Made by a program: the position numbers and the translations under genes. 64,000 bases of DNA from Cylicocyclus nassatus (Eukaryota > Nematoda > Chromadorea > Rhabditida > Strongylidae): contig CATQJL010000326.1 of assembly GCA_958299035.1 (NCBI GenBank), positions 696,232 to 760,231 on the forward strand. Direction: 5' to 3'. Position 1 is the first letter of the stretch, and every line of letters starts with the position of its first letter. This document shows, in pieces, positions 38,601 to 50,600 of this stretch. The notes beneath the pieces were generated by a model. That model saw only the letters and a list, made by a program, of their open reading frames with translations. It did not search any database and had not been told where the DNA came from.

Positions 38601-41600
38601 AATTTTAGAGAACTGGAAACGGAGTATAGAGGACAACATGATATACTTCAAAAGATTCGCATTGAAGAGCTAAACGCAATGCTGCTTTCGGATTCAGAAT
38701 ACAGGGTGTCCCAAAAAAATGCGAACACTGTTTAATTGTAAATAACTTTCTCGTAATAGAGTTTCTCGAGAAGCTTTAAATACCATTTTGTAGAGCGAGG
38801 TTAAACTTAGATTTACAGTATGGAGCGAATCGTCGACAGCTCTTCATTACTGTAGGATTACGGTAGGAACTTCGACAAGGATTTTAGGCCATTGGAGGCC
38901 ATATTCTACCTCGGAACAAAACCAAACAAGCCAAAAACTTCTATACTATGGTAATGGAAGCCGCTGATTTCGAATATGAAATTTCCACTCTACTGTGATG
39001 CTTTTTTCCAAGGTTATCTCAAATAAAGCGTAATGATTGAATTTCCAGCATTTGTCATGAATGTGGCTACACTTCAAAAAAGCCAAAAACACTCGTAAAA
39101 AGTTGTGTAGTGGAATTAGCGTGCACGAAAACCCTAGTACACGACTTTTTGGATTTTTTTTAAAATTTGTCAATGGCATATTTCACAATGGATCCACATG
39201 CTAGAAGTTTATACCGTAATCCTATAGTAACGAAGAGCAATCGGTGATTCGCTCCATACTACGAATCTAAGTTGAACCCCGCTCTACAGAATGGTGCCTC
39301 AAGCTCAGCGAAAGACATGAAAGCAACGGAGTTATTAACGATCAAACAGTGTTAACATTTTCTGGGACACCCTGTATATTCATTCTGAAGGAAGTTATGG
39401 CGCTGTATAGGGTGGCGAACTTTAAGAACGATAGCGCGCGCTTAGGCAGGCGTGTGTCAATAAGATGCACACCGTTAGCTCCGCCTATCGCTGGATTGAC
39501 GAGTTTCTTGGCTACAGCTTCGGTACTGGATCATCGCTACGTCTACTGGTTCATTAAAATCAGCCCCCAGAGTACAAAAGTTTGTCTCAAGTCAGGGAAA
39601 AGCTCGACTAATTTCACAAAAATTTTCTCTTGTTTTCTTCTAATATTTTGCCAATTTGTGAACTGATGTGTTGATCTTGGTAATTGGCGTTTGCTGACTT
39701 TATTTATGAGTGACCCGCTCTTCGTAGCAAATTTGGAGTGAATTGCCTGAGTGTCCTCATATCTTTAAAATAGTTCACGCGCAGTTTCGCTTTAACCAAC
39801 AATCAATTTGATCTGAAAGTAACAGTTTTTGTAAACAATAACGGATATTTTTCAGAGCAGATTCCCAAAAAAACTATAAGCGAAGTAAAATTTTGATTTT
39901 TTTCAATAAATTTAAGTATGGCCGAATATCTGTTTCTGATCGTTCATATTATCAAAAGTGATTATTCATACAAGTTATTATAATGTAGCAATTTAGTATT
40001 GGTGGATATGAACATTGTGATGAAACAAATGCAGCTTTTCCTAGACAAACCGACATCAAATCTGAAAAATCGCAGTTTTATGCATTTGCAACGAATGATT
40101 TGAATCATACAATATAGAAGGGTGAGATGTTGCTCTTATTAATGCTCGTGCGGAGCCAGAATTGCCAGTTGGAATTTCTTGGCTCGTTAAGCTAGAGGGT
40201 AACCTTTGATTCAACTGGCTTGGCTCCGTTAGGGCGAGGTTTTGTGATATAATGGAGGCCGCTCGCGCCCGCGACGCACCTGCGTCTCTCTCGCGCGAGT
40301 GCTCTCTGATCATTACCTAGCCTTGATTAGGTCACGAAGCCCCGCCTTTGCCGAAGCCAAGCCAGTTTAATCAAATGGTATACTGCTTTCAGTCAAGATT
40401 ACGGTTTGAAACTCACTTTTCCAGTATAAGTAAATCATGCTGATCGGATGTTTCTGCATGAGAATGACCTATTCGGCAGGTTAATTTCTTTGCAAACGAA
40501 GTCACTACAGTATATGATAAAACAGAACATTCGAAATGACAAATGGAAACAACGTAAATTTATACATTTCTCAAGCATTTTTCAAACTATTCTTCTTGGA
40601 GCTCTAATGTAATGATAAATTTGGACCAACCTACTGAAAAAGAAGAAATGACGTATGTCAAAAATAAGCATGCAGTTAACTTCAAAATTGAAAATAATTC
40701 TGAAAGATGATTTTCGAATTATTTAAACAGTAACCTATTCTATAGATTCAAATTTGCACTAACATAAAGCCTGGGTAATGTTAAGGAGACCCTACTATAA
40801 GTGCGGCGCATTCCTATGCCAGTTAACCAGAGGGCGGAGCGTTTACCGCACCGCGTACGGTACCCAGCTGGCGGCTGACACATGCTATCGTTCATAAAGT
40901 CACTCACCCCGCTGCGTACTTTGCGATATTCCAAGAGTTTCGCGAAATTTCCGGAAACTCGCGTAATTCCGAAAATGTCGCGGACTCTCGCGGAATACCC
41001 GAAAATCTGCGAATTGCACAATTGCAATTTTGCACATTCTCTCAATGGTATTGTAATCTCAGCTTAGAGTGCTCTTTGATAAAGTTTTGAAAAAATCATT
41101 TTGTCGAAATTGAGGTAAGTTTCAGCAAATAAAAGTGAGTTCTTTGTGGGATACATCGAAATCATAGGTGATGATTTTTTCTTGGCAAAACTGAGGCAGT
41201 TTTGGGAAACAGAACTGAATTCTCTATAAGTTACATAGTAGCTATAGGTAGTTTGCTATTTTCAAAACGATTCTCATAAAACACGTAGAGCATGGCTTAA
41301 AGGAGGGAAGATGAGGGGAGGGGGAAGGGAGAAGTACTGAATGAACTGGGAAGAGGTTATTTGTATTTAAGGGCGTAGTATTGGTCAAAATATCTTTCTT
41401 TCCTAAACTATCGTAAGGTTCTGGCAGAAACATTGAGAAATGTTGAATGATTCGTAAAGTTCTCCGCTTTTTTTGCTAAAATCTCTTCCTTGGAATTGGC
41501 TTTTCATACAGGGCTTGTCAAATAAAGTGTCGCTTGCCCCAACATTTCCACTTTCGCGCTGGACTCTGCATCTCTTTCGCGGAAACATGCTCCCTAATCA

Positions 41601-44600
41601 CTTCCAATCAATTGAGGCTTCGCCTTTCCCATGCTCGCCCTGGGAAAGTACTCAGAGAGCATGTTCCGCGGAAAAGACGGAGAGTCCAGCGGGCGAGTGG
41701 AGATGCTGATGCAAGCGACACTGCGTTTGATAAGCCCTATAAATAGCTCTCAAATAAAGAGCGGAAAATGTAGAGATATCTGCAGTTACAACTAGACGAA
41801 TATTGATGTGTCCGCCCCGACCCACTTATGCGGATGCGCCCACAACTCGGAGCACCCTATGGGACGCTAGTCCATGAAAAGAACACATAGAAAAAATAGA
41901 AACCGTCACAACTCTGCATCAGATCGTGTGTGGAAGCATGAACACAAGCACTCACAGCTTATATTCTTTGAAATGTATGTAGACAAGACCAAGTCCAAAA
42001 TATGCGCCGGGATCCTGCCAGTACTCATTCGGTTGCAGTCTATAAGCCTCTTGATACGCCGACAAAGCTGAAAACAGATCGACAAATTACAGAAGATTTT
42101 CGTGATAAACTTCTTTATTGTACAAGGCTTTGGCACATCTACAAGAATCATCAGCCATGGATGATGGAATTTTCTAGGTATGTGCACGTCAAACAAACGG
42201 CACCTTAACTTCGTGCACAACGTCCACAGAGCTAACTTAACACGTTGATAACCGTGTGCATACGCGCATCTGCATGCCCTGACATCCGTCTAGCACTTCC
42301 GTCATTTTCCATGTGTAAACGAAAAGTTCTGTTGTAACCTCTACGCAGTAATAGTATAGTGGCCTGATTGTCATATAGAACACAACATCGCGGTAGCTGC
42401 ACAGTATACTTAGGGAAATTCGAAGTTTTCGAATATTTGAAAATCGATGATATTTGAAAATCGAAATTCTCGAATATTCGACTATATTATTCGAAATCTC
42501 AGATTTTCGAATCATTCGCATTCGAATGATTTATTTGAATAACATTCGAATAATCGAATAACCATTCGATTCGGTCCAAGTATACAGCACAGGAGTTTGC
42601 ACCGCAGATTTAGATGTACAATCCATTTTGATGTGCTCCAAGATGGCTCGGTCGTGAACGTGCATAGAGCGCGTCCAAGGAAATCCGATACATGGGACCG
42701 CAGATCGAGGTGTTCCAGGCGGCAGCGCAAGTATTGCACTAGTACTGAGATTCATGAGTTGCTGAGGTCTGTCCTCTCCAAACAGAATCCGCTACCGTAC
42801 GGCAGACGACTTGCACCGGATTGCATGTTATTGCGTGAGGACCTACCCTCGTGATGAGTCCTCGAGGCTGCGTTCATACTAATTCTCGAAGTTGGGAAAC
42901 AGTTCCAGCATAGCGCAAAACTGTGCTGGACCTGTTCCGGAACTTTCACATCAGTATGAACACAGAACGCACACAAGCCGATGCATCTGCGCCAAATGAG
43001 GTGGAAACAGGTGCACACGACCTCTGAACTGCACCCTATTGCCACCAAAGCAGTTTTCGAGCAAGGTTGCAAATCCTGAGAATTACCGCACTGTGAAAAT
43101 GGACGCTCTCGGACAATCCTTCGCGCAGGCGCAATGCAACAACGGTACTCGCGAGAGAGTTGCTCAAAAAGTTGGAAGACACATGCCCTAATACGAAGGT
43201 CTCAACCAGCTGTACAGTCTAATCATTTCATATGATCATGTGTGCATTGCAGACACCGTTCATCGGCGTCCTCCTCCTGGATTTGCAATCGCAAAAACGC
43301 AAGAGACTGACCGAATGTTATCGTTACATCATTTAAAGAATAGTAACTAAAAGGGGACGGTCAGGAGCAGGGCCCGGCACAGATCGTCTAGAAGCAGGCT
43401 GGACTTCGTTTTTGGAGGAAAAAGCAAAGGGGATATCGTTTTTGACGAATCGGGGCCCAACACCAAGAATAAGCGCCATTTAGTCGAATAGAAGCTTTTC
43501 GGACAGGTTATCACACGGTTGACATGCTCTATCGTGTTTGGCGAAAAGTGCGCGCGATTTGAAAGCAGGGCTAAAATCAACAAATTGCTCGTTTACAGCG
43601 CACACAGAATCATATGACACCAAAATTGAACTATGTGTATAGAAAATTATTTGCGGAAGAATTATGTAAAAAGATTTGAAAACTTATGTGAAGAAATACG
43701 TTTTCCAAAATTAGATCGTCTTCAGACGGCCACCAGACGATCTGAGATCGTCTGGAGCATATATTTTCGTCACTTCACATAAGTTTCGGATCTTTCCAGC
43801 ATGGACGGATGCCCCAGTCAAGGACCTATCTCTGAGCATAGGAACATTTCCATATCATTCCCTATCCGTCGCTTTTTATCCTATTTTTTTTCGAAAATCG
43901 CCTTGTAAGATATCGCGCCCCACCGCCATTTTGTGTTGGCGTGTTGTCGGTCCAGTTTTGTGATCGTGGTTTCATCAAATTTTCATCCGGTCCTGTTTGC
44001 TTACGCAGTTCTTCACGTGTGCTCTTCTATTTCGCATTGCTCATTAGAAGTAGATTCATTTGTAAGTGCCGTTCAGATCGACGAGAAGCCGAACAATTCG
44101 TCGAGCAGTGACTTGAGTCAATCTATATTGATGGTGAGTCGGAAGTACTTCATCAAAACATCGTGCTTATTCTAGAAGTCTTTACTCAAAACTGGCTCTA
44201 TTTTGTGTAGATGAAGTCATAGGTTTTCTTCTTAAAACATTCTGTGCTGCTTTTTACTTCGGTATTACTTGGGAAACATTATGTAGTACCTATTATTGCC
44301 TTATTCTAAGTCTCTGCAGCCTCAGTGTTTCTCATGCACGCTTTCGAATATTTTTTTTACACGTTCATGTCCACCTATATATCTTATACTTTGCTAGTTC
44401 GCGACGTTGGACTGCGGCCATTGCGCGGCTACTTTACTGTGATGCACGATATTGTGCATATTGGCAACTCGAAGTAAGTTTAACGGACAGGAGTTCTCGA
44501 TGGCCAAGCTATTGCGCTCACCACATCCAAATCAAGAACTGTGAGTTTTGCAATATCAAATTAGTTTAATCGATTATGCTTTGTTAATGCCCTCTTTTTC

Positions 44601-47600
44601 TTTTTGAATGCTTTGTTTGGCATCGATCCAACACTTGTAGGTAGTGAGAGCATACGATCTGCACTTTTCTAACTTAAGGCAGGTTCCAGACTTATAATTT
44701 AACCAATTCCATTTCAACCCGTTCGCTATTGGTCATTTGATTTAACTGATAACGAATGGGTGAATCGGATAAGCCTGGCGCCTACCTAACTGTTTGAGCT
44801 TTTGCACTCAAAAACAAAGACTGCGATGGTATTGCTATTTAGACAAACCGCGAGGAGTGGTATCCACAGTAAAGGGTGATTATAACTACCATCATTACAT
44901 GCAAGATGGAATCGACATTCTGGTGAGTACCTATAAAGCTCGTAATTTCTTCTACTGTATATGTGGATAAGGTGGGGTTGTGCTTATCGAAGTCTCCAGC
45001 CAATCTGAAGCTGTTTTATCCTCAATGGATTCACTGCTAAACCAGTGCCAACACATTTGGACATTCAAAAGGTAGGCTCTTTCATTTTTTAAATTTGATG
45101 CACTGACGTGTTTCTTCCAGTGTTTGGTGGAAATCAAAGACAAGGAAGAGGTTTATTGGCAGCAGATAGTGGATTGGCAGCACCGAAATTGGTTTTGTGC
45201 TAGATCAAATGCTTGGTTAGTATATGTGAAGAGATGTCGTTTAATCGACGAAGAAAATGAAGGTAGTTTCATTTTGGATTCAAACTTATTGTTATTGAGA
45301 TAATTCCTTCAGGTGCTCACTTTCGTCTCGAATCCCTTCCACTGCATCTCCGTTGCAGGTTTATTGAAAAAATTTCGCTGTTTGATGGTATGAAAGAATC
45401 TGCTGAGAGTTGCCGGTGTTCCAGTTGCTTTAGCGCTTTGATTTTTTTTATTGTTTCAATGTGTTTCCGGATTGTATCCCATATGGGGTCTCCAGCTTTC
45501 TTTATGACCAACGTTGTAAATACTATTGCGTTCTCCTGGTAAGTGCGTCCTAGTGATGTCGAACTAATTATGTCCAGCAAATGAATATATGATTAAATTA
45601 TGACAATGTTGTTCCAACAAGAATTACACTAGAGGGAGATAATCACTTTTTAGCAGCAGCGCCTCATACTGAGATAGTAAAAAAAATTAATGATTGCTGA
45701 TCAAGAAAGCATCGACTGCAGTTTTCAAGCTGTTTTGCAACTGGTTTTTCCATCCTTGGTAATGACGCTACTGGTTCTTCCATCCTTAGCAATAAATGAT
45801 TTGGACAATTTATCTCTTGAAAAGTTTGTGTCAATCTTGAGTAAAGAAATCCTGTGACTTTTGAAATGTGAATAAATATCAGTGTAAATATCATTTGGAA
45901 TATCCAAGAACACCTGGTATTTGAAAAATGCCGAGTTTTCCAAATTTCAGGAGCTTTTTCATCATAGTGGAAAGGACAGACCAATCAGGCCTCTAAACTA
46001 CTAACAGTCAGAGGATGGGAGGGGGGATACAGCAAGGGTCAAAGGGGACTTCGCAAAATTTCTGAAAGTCAGGGAAGACTTCGTCTTCAGAAACCCTAGA
46101 AACCGACTCGTGCCGGGCCCTGGTCAGGAGGTACGATCGGCGCGAATTCTTCGCGAAGCGATGCCGCAACGTACTTCAGCCCTTACAACAGCAGTATTTC
46201 TGGCGCAGTCTTACTTGTAGCACCAAGTCATGTATCTGCCCCCACCCTTACCCTCCTGTTTTTGCCGCCGGGAATCTCTATTGGCGGGGAGTCTTGGAGG
46301 CCCCAAGATTTGAGCGCGGCGTGTGCGGAAGAGCGGCCGCCGCGCGCGGCGTACCTCCTGACGTACAGCCTAGCGGAAGGGTTGTCTGCCTCAAGAATCC
46401 AGGATGGGGACGCCAAAGGTGGAGAGTGCGTGCAATGGCACACAAAATCATATGAAATAATTCGCCTGTAGTTGTCCCCTCAAAGGCAGAGTCCAGGTGA
46501 AAAGCCGATTTTGAGATTTTGTGCTTATCTGGGCCTGATCGCTGTGCTGAATCCAATCCATACTGGAGAGCGCGAAAACTGCAAAAAAGGAGTCTAACGC
46601 AGGAGGGTAATCAGCAGGTGGGCGGGGTTTTCCCCACCGTAAATTCATGCTCCCAAATTCCGTGGCGATCTTCTCGATTCCGCTAGCCGCCCCGACAGTT
46701 GCATTTTCGGACATCGCCACCGGCCAAGTGCGAACGCGTGACTTAGAATCGGAACCGAGAAGATTGCTCCGGAAGCTGGGAGCGTAGATACACAGTGGGA
46801 AAGACCCCCCCCCCTATGCTAGAGTCTCTTTTTGTCGTTTCTGCGCTCTCCAGTTGCATTTTCGGATTCAGCATAGCGAATAGGCATCCGATAAACACAA
46901 AGTCTCAGATCACTTTCCTGCTGCCCTGGCGGCGTCGCGCTATGGAGCAAAGTACGCCGCATTTTCCTACGGTATATCCTGAGGAAGATTTGCATTGCGT
47001 CACTCTAACCCTCTGTATCACTGAAAGTGGCGGGTGCTGGGGCTCTGGGCTTTGCGCTCTGCATCTCTCACGCGAGCGTGCCCTCTAACCATTAGCGATC
47101 AAAGCTCCGCCCTCCACCGACCACTCCCGATGAAACAAAGGGTAACAGCGCCTGCAGAGGAGCTCAGCGGATTGGGCCTTTCGCTACTGCTACGCCCACA
47201 ATCCGGCTGCGTATGGGCCTGCGCACTGCGAGGCTTACAGTCATTCAAGAAAGGATAGTGAAGTAGAACAGAGACAGAAAATAAAGCAGACAAGATGTTC
47301 TAAGGTCAGGGCTGAGCCTGGGATCAAGCGTCCCGACCTGAGGGTCTTGAAGGTACGACTGAGTGGGGGGGGGGGGGGGTAATCAAGAACCGAATTTGTT
47401 CAAAAATGAGAAAATATTACGATCGAGTACGATGAAGAAGAAAGCGCTGGACCGGTGATTATGACGCAATTTCCTAAGAAACACCCTGCTTACCGATTAA
47501 AACTAAGGAATGAGTGTGGACAGCATACTGATTGACTCCATTAACCAAGTCTCACCCAAATTTCATTCCTTTATCTCTTACCTTTCACACACGGTCACCA

Positions 47601-50600
47601 AAGAAGCTTGTTGTTGAATTTGGGTTTATTTTTCGTAATCAGCTCAAATCACCTTTACGAACTCTACAAACCATTACCTATCACATTTTCTAGTGTTTCC
47701 TAACGTCTAAAGAGCGCAATTTTCAAACATGATCAATTGGTCACAAGAATGAAAGAGGTCAGCTTTTTTGTACTAACAACAAAGTAATACTCTCTATCGG
47801 TCCATGCTCAGACAATCGCTGGGGGCAGGCGGGCACCGGAAAAATAAATTGATTTCTCGCACCCCGCTCGCGGATTTTTTGGAAAGCAATCAGGACTTTT
47901 CGGAAGACCGCTTGCTGAGTCAGCGGATTTTTGAGAGACCGCCTGTGGAATTTTTTCGCTCTTATCTTTTGCAGATATATTGCTGAATCTTTGAGAAATC
48001 GAGAACTCAGCAAGCGGTCTTCCGAAAAGTCCTGATTGCTTTCCAAAAAATCCGCGAGCGGGGTGCGAGAGATCAGCAATCTATTTTTCCGGTGCCCGCC
48101 TGCCCCCGGCGATTGTCTGAGTGGTAGCCCTAGCTCAAACCTTGCAAAAAAAACGATAAAAATTTATAAAATCGATATCGATCGATGGAGAAAAGTAACC
48201 TTTGACACCCGCACGGCCCGAAGTGTCCCGAAGTGTATGTGTGCAAAGCTTGGTCCGAATCGGCCCAGAAATGAAATTTTCTATTCGGAACATACGTACA
48301 GACATACAGGCATACAGACAAACAGACATTCAGCTTCATATATAAGTTGTGTGTTTGTCTGTCTGTCTGCCTGTGTGTAAGTATGTGCGGAATAGAAATT
48401 TTTATATCTGAGCCAATCTGGACCAAACTTGGCACACATATACATCGGGGCGGGACGGGTGTCATAGGCTACTTTTCGTCATCGATCGATATCGATTTTA
48501 TCGATTTTATCGATTTTTTGCAAGGTTTGAGCTACGGGGCTGGGAGTTGGTACAGGGGGTAAGTGAGCATGCTGATCACGAATACAATATTAGTTATTGA
48601 TTTAAAGATTTACCTCTGTCGATTTTAACGGTTTCTCCAAAGTTCGAGCTACTACAGGGCTGAGAGTTAGTACAGAGGGTAAGTGAGCATGCTGATCACG
48701 AATACAATATCAGTTTCTGGAATAATCGATTACTGTTATCGACTTTATCGATTTTTTTTGCAAGGTTTGAGCTACGGGGCTGGGAGTTGGCACAGGAAGG
48801 TAAGCGAGCATGCTGATTACTAACACAGCGGGAATAGGGAACATGTAGAAATGGGCACAGGGAAAGGTTGTACAGGGATAGGAATGAGACCTTTATCATA
48901 GCCTTTTGACAGGGTCGAGCGGAGCCGGGTAAGCCAGGTAGTCAAACACAGAATAAGGAGACCAAGAGTTACTTTTACTCCGCTATACGAAAAAATCATT
49001 TCGAGCCTTACATTGTACATATTACTAAGCCTAAGCCTTAGTAATATGTATAATGACTTGACTAGTTGGTCTGTCCTAATCTGTGCGCAAGCACGCAATG
49101 TCTCATATAGGTCTAACTGTAAGATGTTCTTGATCATGGAAGTTTGAGGGTACGGGTCAGGAATCACGAGTTTTCGCGAAGCAATGCCGCCTTTCGCAAT
49201 GTGTTACTTGTGGCAGAATCACGCATCTGCCGCCACTGCCAATCCTCCACTTTGCCGCAGTGCCACTTTTGCACGGAAAGTTTTTTCGATTCACAATTCG
49301 GGGCGTACGCGGCATAACAGCAGCCGACGGGGTGTGATTCCTGACCCGGGTCCGTATCAATTGATACTCAGACAGCCGCTCGCAGCCGCACCGTGTGGTA
49401 ATTACTGAGGTGCGACGCAACCCTCATTGCGCTGCGCTACGCTGCAGTCCCTCTCGCCTCTCTGTTACTCCTCTCTTAGTCACGGTCTCTCGCCAGGTCG
49501 ATAAAGGTTTCAATGAAACAGCTTCAACAAAGGATTCTAAAAAATTCGAACGAACAGAGATTCAGGACAATGATTAGGAATAGTTAGGCGACTGGACCAT
49601 CCGATTTAAGGTTTTCAAAATTTTTCGAAGTCATCGAATATTGATACATTTCAGAAATGGGATTTTTGAGAAAGAAAATATTTGGAAATGGTCGAATAAT
49701 TTATTCGAAATCAAACCTAGATTTGAAAATAATTTAATTCGGTTTTTGAAATTTTAACTCGAATTTCTAGAAATCAGCTTTGAGTATTTTTATAGAACTT
49801 ATAGTAAAGAATAAACAATTTAGACCGTTTTAGTGCAGCTTCTCCATTCTTTGTTCAACTTTCTATGCAATTTCTGAAAGGACTGGCTTTACTACGAAAA
49901 GCAGGGCTTTTCAAAAAATTCCAAATTAGTATTAGGCCATCATGTTATTTTTGTGAATGAAGAATCCGGAATTTTTACGAGACACTCAAGTTTTCGGGAA
50001 GCGAGAAAAATCCAAGTTGAAAAAATCTGACCACGGGTTGAAAAGTGTAAAGCAACTTATCTTCAAAGATTATTGGAATACAAGATGATTAGTAGGAAAA
50101 AAAGGATAAGACTTAACTTTTGTTCTGAAGTCTAGACTGATTTGCTAGTAGGAATCTGATTTGCTGACTCGTCACGTCATATACATATTCCAGTTATTTC
50201 TAATTTAATTGTATTGGTTGCGCCATCAGAACTGTGATGCGCGACCTATGCCTTTTCGCACCTCAGTGCGGTGAGTGAATGGCACGAGATTCGGGCTGCC
50301 GCGTAGCGCAACGCAAGTAAGCCTGCGTCGCTCCTTGCTATTTCTATAGTAGAAACGACCGAAAAATTTCGTCGAACGAATAAATTTCGAACAATCGGTT
50401 TTTGAAAAATATTCGAACGAACGAATATTATTCGATCTGTGATTTTCAGATTATTCAAATTCGAATATTCGAGTAATGCTACATTTCAAAATTCGAATGA
50501 ACGAATATTTGAATAAATGGGGTTGGTCGAACATTCGACTATTCGAATAATCGAATAATCACATTTGGTCGAATATTCGGCTATTCGAATAATCGAATGA

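Larger units (their letters stand above)
43368..46122. mobile_element. hAT transposon copy A with captured gene fragment
   Basis: The ends are inverted: CAGGGCCCGGCAC at the left and GTGCCGGGCCCTG at the right. They are flanked by an exact 8-bp duplication, GTCAGGAG, at 43,360-43,367 and 46,123-46,130. An 8-bp duplication with CAGGG-type ends is the hAT signature. The outer 400 bp resemble copies B and C, including a subterminal hairpin near 43,720-43,775. This copy is about 1.9 kb longer than the others, and the extra DNA holds a decayed UFSP2-type gene. No transposase is seen, so it is non-autonomous. Confidence 0.9.

Noticed and set aside
45006..45008. TGA at a Cys position as a possible selenocysteine codon
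   Set aside because: The copy also has a TAG and two frame breaks, is inside a transposon, and the residue is not the catalytic cysteine. A plain nonsense mutation is simpler.
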